Shown here: piece by piece, positions 6,534 through 9,813 of the stretch
Layout of the letters: every line of letters begins with the position of its first letter
How positions within the stretch are numbered: position 1 is the stretch's first letter
From: Planctomycetota bacterium
Lineage (GTDB): Bacteria; Planctomycetota; Phycisphaerae; Phycisphaerales; SM1A02
Direction of reading: 5' to 3'
Length of the DNA: 9,813 nt
Assembly (NCBI GenBank): GCA_027295435.1
Contig: JAPUKX010000353.1
Span: 1-9,813 of the forward strand
The notes under the pieces: generated by a model
The model's input: only the letters and a program-made list of their open reading frames with translations
What the model was told of the DNA's origin: nothing
Databases searched by the model: none
Made by a program: the position numbers and the translations under genes

Positions 6534-7961
6534 TCACCAGGCACTGTTTCCAAGCAGTGCGAAATAGCTGCCATCGGCGTACCAGCTTGGCGGGTCACCC
6601 GGCAATGACCTCGGCAGACGCTGTTCTTGCCCGCGCACACGCAATTGGTGCCACCGCGCGATCCACTCAACTTGCTGCTCGTTTTCCTGGGGTTCCAGAC
6701 TGCACGTGCTGTAGAGCAACTGCCCCGTCCCAGTCAGCAGCCGGATGGAATCCGCAATGATCTGCCGCTGGAGTTTGACCAATTGGGCCAGACTTCGGCG
6801 GCTAAAGCGATACTTCGCCTCCACCCGCCGGGCCAAGACGGCGGTGTTGCTGCACGGCACGTCCACGACCACCAGCTCAGCGTGCCCGGCAAACTCAATC
6901 AGTTGACCGTGCTCGACCACCCGCACCTGTGTGTGGCTCTTGAATACCTCCTGTAATGCCGCCAGCTTCGGTGGCTTGATGTCCGTCGCGACGATGCAAG
7001 CCTGGGGGTGCAGTTCAGCTAGCTGTCGGGTCTTGGTGCCCCGGCCCGCACAGACCTCTATGATCAGGTTCGGCGCAAGGTGAGCGGTGGACCTGACCGC
7101 CCTCGCCGATGAAGGATCCTGCACTCGGGCGTTGGAAAAGTTTCTCAGCAGCTCCTCCAAGGCCGTGCGATCACCGTCGAATACGGCAAAGCCCTGCTCC
7201 TCGTGTGACTCACACTGGGGAGGAGAGCTTGCATCGCGAGCCGTCGTGTCCACGCGAGCGGATTTTTCCGCTTCGTCTGGAAGGCCCGCGACGAGAATCG
7301 GCGGATGGATCAAACTGTGCGCGGCAAGTTGCCCGGTACGCTCTTGGCCGAAGCGCTGCACCCAGCGTGCAAGAAGCTCCGGGGGGTGCGATGTCTGCTG
7401 CCCAAGCCGACACAACGGATCATCAGCAAAGATCGGCTCCTTGAGCCGCCAGGCCCTCCCATCGTGCAGGGGCAAATCTTCGGGCGGTCGAGGTATCAGA
7501 AACCTGGTTTCACCTTGATCATCAACGATACGGTCGCGGAGATTCGCCACCCGACGAAGCACCGCGTTGACCAATCCGCTCGCCTTCGCGGCCACATTGG
7601 TCTTCGTCCATTGCACCGCTTCATGGATGACCGCATGATCGGGCAGGCGGTCCAGCAGCAGCAACTGTGCCGCGCCTGTTAACAGCGCCGCCTGGACTTG
7701 CGGCTGAAGATGATCCCATGGCCGGCTGAGTTGCGACTGCAGCACGGTCACCAATGTCAACCATCGTCTGGCCACGGCCTGATCGATGGCGTGGGCCAGG
7801 GCCGCGTCCCGTCGATCAAGAGTATTGGTGTCCAGCGGGCTGAGATCGAAATGGGGAAACCGCTTTGCCCGCGCCGCCACCCGGGCCGTGACCAAGTCCC
7901 GGGCCCGCACTGGATCGGACGGTGGCCTACTGCTTGTGAGGTTCGTCCGGGCCGAATGCAT
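6534..7961 (-). CDS. rsmB: 16S rRNA m5C methyltransferase, RsmB/Sun type
   Basis: This cytoplasmic SAM-dependent enzyme has 475 residues and is expected to make the m5C967-type modification of 16S rRNA. An N-terminal NusB-like RNA-binding domain spans about 20-140 (RRDAALAHAIDQAV; ASGLVNAVLRRVAN). The Rossmann methyltransferase domain starts near 258. It has motif I IEVCAGRGTKTRQL (301-314), motif II ATDIKP with D327, motif IV VVDVPCSNTAVLARR with Cys370, and motif VI LLYSTCSLEPQENE with Cys420. Both cysteines of the RsmB-style two-cysteine mechanism are kept. Motif I (usually CAAPGGKT) and motif IV (usually PCSGTG) are altered. A polar linker at about 228-256 looks like an insertion. The ATG at 7961 has no clear SD. 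A close RsmB paralogue with another rRNA target is possible. No fmt or def gene, the common partners elsewhere, is adjacent. Confidence 0.9.
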   Translation of the reverse strand: MHSARTNLTSSRPPSDPVRARDLVTARVAARAKRFPHFDLSPLDTNTLDRRDAALAHAIDQAVARRWLTLVTVLQSQLSRPWDHLQPQVQAALLTGAAQLLLLDRLPDHAVIHEAVQWTKTNVAAKASGLVNAVLRRVANLRDRIVDDQGETRFLIPRPPEDLPLHDGRAWRLKEPIFADDPLCRLGQQTSHPPELLARWVQRFGQERTGQLAAHSLIHPPILVAGLPDEAEKSARVDTTARDASSPPQCESHEEQGFAVFDGDRTALEELLRNFSNARVQDPSSARAVRSTAHLAPNLIIEVCAGRGTKTRQLAELHPQACIVATDIKPPKLAALQEVFKSHTQVRVVEHGQLIEFAGHAELVVVDVPCSNTAVLARRVEAKYRFSRRSLAQLVKLQRQIIADSIRLLTGTGQLLYSTCSLEPQENEQQVEWIARWHQLRVRGQEQRLPRSLPGDPPSWYADGSYFALLGNSAW

Positions 7962-8163
7962 GGGTGGATCGTAGGCGTGCCACCGGTGGCTCCAACGTGG
8001 ATATAGGTCGGTATCCGGACAGTCGCTTCCCTCGTTGGAGGCGATGTCGCCGGTCGCGAGCCGAGGCGGTGAAGCCCCCTCGGCCGGTGATCGCCGATCC
8101 GTCAGTCCGCCACTACAATTGGCGGCGTTGGGCCCGTGCCGACAACCTCAGAATCCAGGCATC
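7962..8163. other. Spacer between rsmB and the interrupted hypothetical gene
   Basis: No coding evidence is seen here. It contains an inverted repeat, GCCGAGG (8060-8066) with CCTCGGC (8078-8084). An outer pair, GGCGAT (8040-8045) with ATCGCC (8090-8095), would enclose it and give a structured element of about 56 nt with no T-run. A lone -10-like TACAAT is at 8114-8119, with no good -35 partner. The spacer must carry the promoters of two divergent units. Confidence 0.4.
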
Positions 8164-8262
8164 ATGAGCGACCGCTAGGAGCCGACGATCCACAAGGAGT
8201 GCTGGCTATTCTCGGCCGAGGTTGCAGATGCAGTTTGCGCGCGCCTTGCACAAGTCGCCGGT
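8164..8262 (+). pseudogene. Probable native 5' end of the hypothetical gene, interrupted by an in-frame TAG
   Basis: The frame of the hypothetical protein stays open and protein-like upstream of its first usable start, back to a TAG at 8176-8178. The residues after the TAG, including IHKECWLF and EVADAVCARLAQVAG, form a plausible helical run that leads without a break into VDQSRALAEK at the GTG. An in-frame ATG at 8164 precedes the TAG by four codons (M-S-D-R-stop). One C-to-T change (CAG to TAG), a sequencing error or amber read-through would each explain this. AAGGAG at 8194-8199 is not followed by an in-frame ATG, GTG or TTG at normal distance. Confidence 0.5.
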
Positions 8263-8874
8263 GTGGACCAGTCACGGGCTCTGGCCGAGAAGTCCTGTCG
8301 GATCGGCCTCCTAAGCCGTGGCGCGGCTTCAGCGGCTCAAGCTGTGCTCGATGGTAAGGTGCCGTATTACGAAACGCTGCCCCAGATCGAGGTCCTCGGA
8401 ACTATCACCTCCTGGGCTAAGACTCGCCCTCACGGCATGATAGACCTCCCATACTGGGTCGACGCGCTGCACGGAATTGAGGAGCTCGTGGGCGGGAGAC
8501 GCCTTCTCCACGCCAACCGCAAGTTCAAGCACTCCCCGGAACTCCCAAATCTAAAGATCCAGCGAGGCCAAAAAGCGAAGATCGAGATCGCCTTCGGAGG
8601 AAAGAACGTTCGCCAGATCGTCGCCGAGATCCCTGGCACTGTCATCCGGCAGGAGCCGGTCTCGCTACGAGTGGAGTATCGACTTGGTTCCGGATGTCCC
8701 ACTGTTACCATCAATCGCGAACGGCACCCTACCGAGCCCATTGTGTTTCACTGGGATACCGCGGAAGCAATCCCCAAATCGCGCGATGAGCTTTCGACGC
8801 TCGATCCTGACAGCGTCAAAACGGAACACAAGAGACGAGAGCAGCGTCGCCTGGATGCAGGATTCCAGATATGA
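8263..8874 (+). CDS. Hypothetical protein of unknown function, possibly N-terminally truncated
   Basis: I do not recognise this 203-residue protein. It has no signal peptide or membrane span. The first 35 residues or so are alanine-rich and helical (LSRGAASAAQAVLDGK). The middle holds MIDLPYWVDALHGIEELVGG. Residues about 105-168 look like a beta-rich domain (KIEIAFGG; PVSLRVEYRLGSGCPTVTIN; EPIVFHWD). The last 35 are strongly charged (KTEHKRREQRR). GTG at 8263 is only the first start after an in-frame TAG and has no good SD, so the real N-terminus is probably upstream at 8164. The steady open frame and domain-like composition argue for a real gene. No neighbour gives a functional clue: rsmB is divergent and the next 500 bp carry no clear gene. 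Confidence 0.6.
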   Translation: MDQSRALAEKSCRIGLLSRGAASAAQAVLDGKVPYYETLPQIEVLGTITSWAKTRPHGMIDLPYWVDALHGIEELVGGRRLLHANRKFKHSPELPNLKIQRGQKAKIEIAFGGKNVRQIVAEIPGTVIRQEPVSLRVEYRLGSGCPTVTINRERHPTEPIVFHWDTAEAIPKSRDELSTLDPDSVKTEHKRREQRRLDAGFQI

Positions 8875-9377
8875 CCAGATCTGACACAATGTGTTCTACT
8901 GCCGAGTTCGACTCCTGACCTGACCTCAGTATGCTCAGCCCGCAGGCCAATGGGACATCCGGGCCAACGCCGCCAGTAGCCGGCAATGTACAGAACGATG
9001 TGCAGGGATCCACGCCCCCGATAGCACCGACGAAGCCACTTCAGGAACTCCAGGAACGTCGCCCAGTTGTTCGCCCGCGCGAGCCGGATCGTTCTCCACG
9101 ACACCACCAGCCCTCACTTGCCCGGCACCGCGACCGAGGGAAGAGTGCGAGCAGAACAGCGGTAGCAGTCACGCACACGCCCCCCAATTAGCCAGCAGCG
9201 TCAGCATGTCGAGGATGGCAAAGCCGGTGAAGGCGGGAATCCTGGCAATAGTGCGGGCGGAGCTTGGCATTTGCGCAAGCGATGGGAGGGCGATCCTGCC
9301 TCGGCTCGGTGAAATGGCTCAACGTTGGTGTTGCCCCGGCCGACGAATACACAGGGATCGGCTGCGGGAACATCGCC
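8875..9377. other. Region without an intact gene
   Basis: About 500 bp separate the hypothetical gene from the PilZ gene. It contains a small palindrome, ACACA-A-TGTGT (8884-8894), just after the hypothetical stop, but no T-run. A possible transposase remnant lies on the minus strand (8922-9107). A run of six Cs is at 9180-9185. Short open frames on both strands lack family resemblance or start signals. The stretch looks like decayed accessory DNA. Confidence 0.4.
8922..9107 (-). pseudogene. Possible IS630-type transposase fragment (degenerate)
   Basis: The minus-strand frame reads WATFLEFLKWLRRCYRGRG followed by LHIVLYIAGYW and, further on, GLRAEHTEV. This resembles the central part of IS630-family DDE transposases, where a W-x-x-FL-x-FLK-x-LR helix precedes LHVVLDNxxxH and then a CAEHxVE-type strand. 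The catalytic Asp-Asn after VL would be replaced by Tyr-Ile and the following His by Trp, so the fragment would be inactive. No flanking terminal repeats or N- and C-terminal parts are visible. The match is from memory of the family and could be chance. Confidence 0.3.
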
Positions 9378-9782
9378 ATGGCGCAGGGCTTGGAAGACCG
9401 ATCGGGCACGGTTAGCACAATGGCGCGGAATCTCCTGGGGAGTGTCGTCGGGGGGCGGGCTCGCAGGGAGCGGCGCAAGTACGGCCGACTCCGTGAGGGG
9501 GAAACACTGGGCTGCAACCTGGGGTCGGTCGTTGACCTATCCGACGGCGGTACGCGAATCTTGGGCAAGCGCAAACGGAAGGGCAAGTTGGAAGTGATGC
9601 TTTGGGACACCCAACGGGGGTTGAGCCTGCCGGCCGAGGTCATCTGGTGCAAGCGCCTCGGATTCCGCAAGTATGAAGTCGGCCTGGAGTTCCGCCACCT
9701 GACGATGGACGATGTCGGCGCGTTGACCGGATTCGCCACGCGCAATCACTCGCATCTGACTTCATCACGCAAGGCCGCCTGA
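9378..9782 (+). CDS. Single-domain PilZ protein, probable c-di-GMP receptor
   Basis: This 134-residue protein, counted from the ATG at 9378, is probably cytoplasmic. It carries one PilZ domain at about 30-120. Both c-di-GMP contact motifs are present: RKYGR (RxxxR, R33 and R37) and DLSDGG (DxSxxG, D53, S55, G58). The later LPAEVIWCKR and YEVGLEFRHL strands complete the PilZ pattern. PilZ proteins bind c-di-GMP and change the activity of a partner in motility, secretion or surface polysaccharide control; no partner is encoded here. The start at 9378 has GGGAA about 8 bp upstream. ATG 9420 is an alternative giving 120 residues, and a TTG at 9264 is open but adds unconvincing sequence. The lysine-rich loop GKRKRKGK lies just after the second motif. 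Confidence 0.82.
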   Translation: MAQGLEDRSGTVSTMARNLLGSVVGGRARRERRKYGRLREGETLGCNLGSVVDLSDGGTRILGKRKRKGKLEVMLWDTQRGLSLPAEVIWCKRLGFRKYEVGLEFRHLTMDDVGALTGFATRNHSHLTSSRKAA

Positions 9783-9793
9783 TCACATCGTCC

Positions 9794-9809
9794 GCAACCT
9801 AGACGTTGC
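9794..9809 (+). terminator. Hairpin after the PilZ gene, possible terminator at window edge
   Basis: GCAAC (9794-9798) and GTTGC (9805-9809) flank a six-base loop, 11 bp past the PilZ stop. The sequence ends four bases later, so any T-run cannot be seen. Confidence 0.25.
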
Positions 9810-9813
9810 TGCA

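Noticed and set aside
9090..9273. Hydrophobic minus-strand reading (AFTGFAILDMLTLLANWG, then ATAVLLALF in the next frame across a C-run)
   Set aside because: It could be a frameshifted small membrane protein, but there is no homology, start signal or conserved feature; two short hydrophobic stretches are not enough.
9188..9745. Minus-strand open frame of 185 codons over the PilZ gene
   Set aside because: The plus strand has intact PilZ motifs across the same bases; the minus product is Arg/Pro/Ser-rich with no domain.

Overview
The window is GC-rich bacterial DNA with compact, mixed-strand gene order. The mix of genes suggests a member of the Planctomycetes/Phycisphaerae or a similar deep bacterial lineage: an archaeal-type DNA topoisomerase VI B subunit, an unusual sigma-70 factor, a polyferredoxin fused to TPR repeats, and an RsmB with altered motifs. 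This placement is inferred from gene content only; no rRNA or tRNA gene is present.

Layout, left to right. Positions 1-507 (minus) hold the N-terminal 169 codons of topoisomerase VI subunit B, cut by the window edge. Upstream of it on the same strand is a wax-synthase-like MBOAT membrane acyltransferase (611-1558). A divergent spacer of about 170 bp leads to nucleoside diphosphate kinase (1731-2201, plus), followed by a hairpin/T-run terminator. A spacer of about 420 bp (2202-2620) carries an AT-rich promoter candidate and a perfect TTGTGA-N6-TCACAA palindrome of CRP/FNR type. It leads into a sigma-70 family factor (2621-3676, plus), which ends at a strong intrinsic terminator. Next is a large plus-strand gene (3831-5951) for a membrane NapH/CcoG/NosR-type 4Fe-4S protein with a C-terminal TPR domain. 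It converges on a PtsN-like EIIA gene (5982-6437, minus), which lies downstream of an RsmB-type rRNA m5C methyltransferase gene (6534-7961, minus).

The right end (7962-9813) is less ordered. It has an unrecognised gene at 8263-8874 whose natural N-terminus seems to begin upstream at 8164, interrupted by an in-frame TAG. After it comes about 500 bp of apparently non-coding DNA with a possible decayed IS630-type transposase fragment on the minus strand. A single-domain PilZ protein with intact c-di-GMP motifs follows (9378-9782).

There is no large co-directional operon and no clear defence, CRISPR or secondary-metabolite locus. The genes mostly look like independent units: DNA topology, nucleotide balance, transcription initiation, redox, PTS regulation, ribosome modification and c-di-GMP response. 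The items most worth following up are the polyferredoxin-TPR fusion, the sigma factor with its CRP/FNR-like site, and the gene interrupted by an amber codon.
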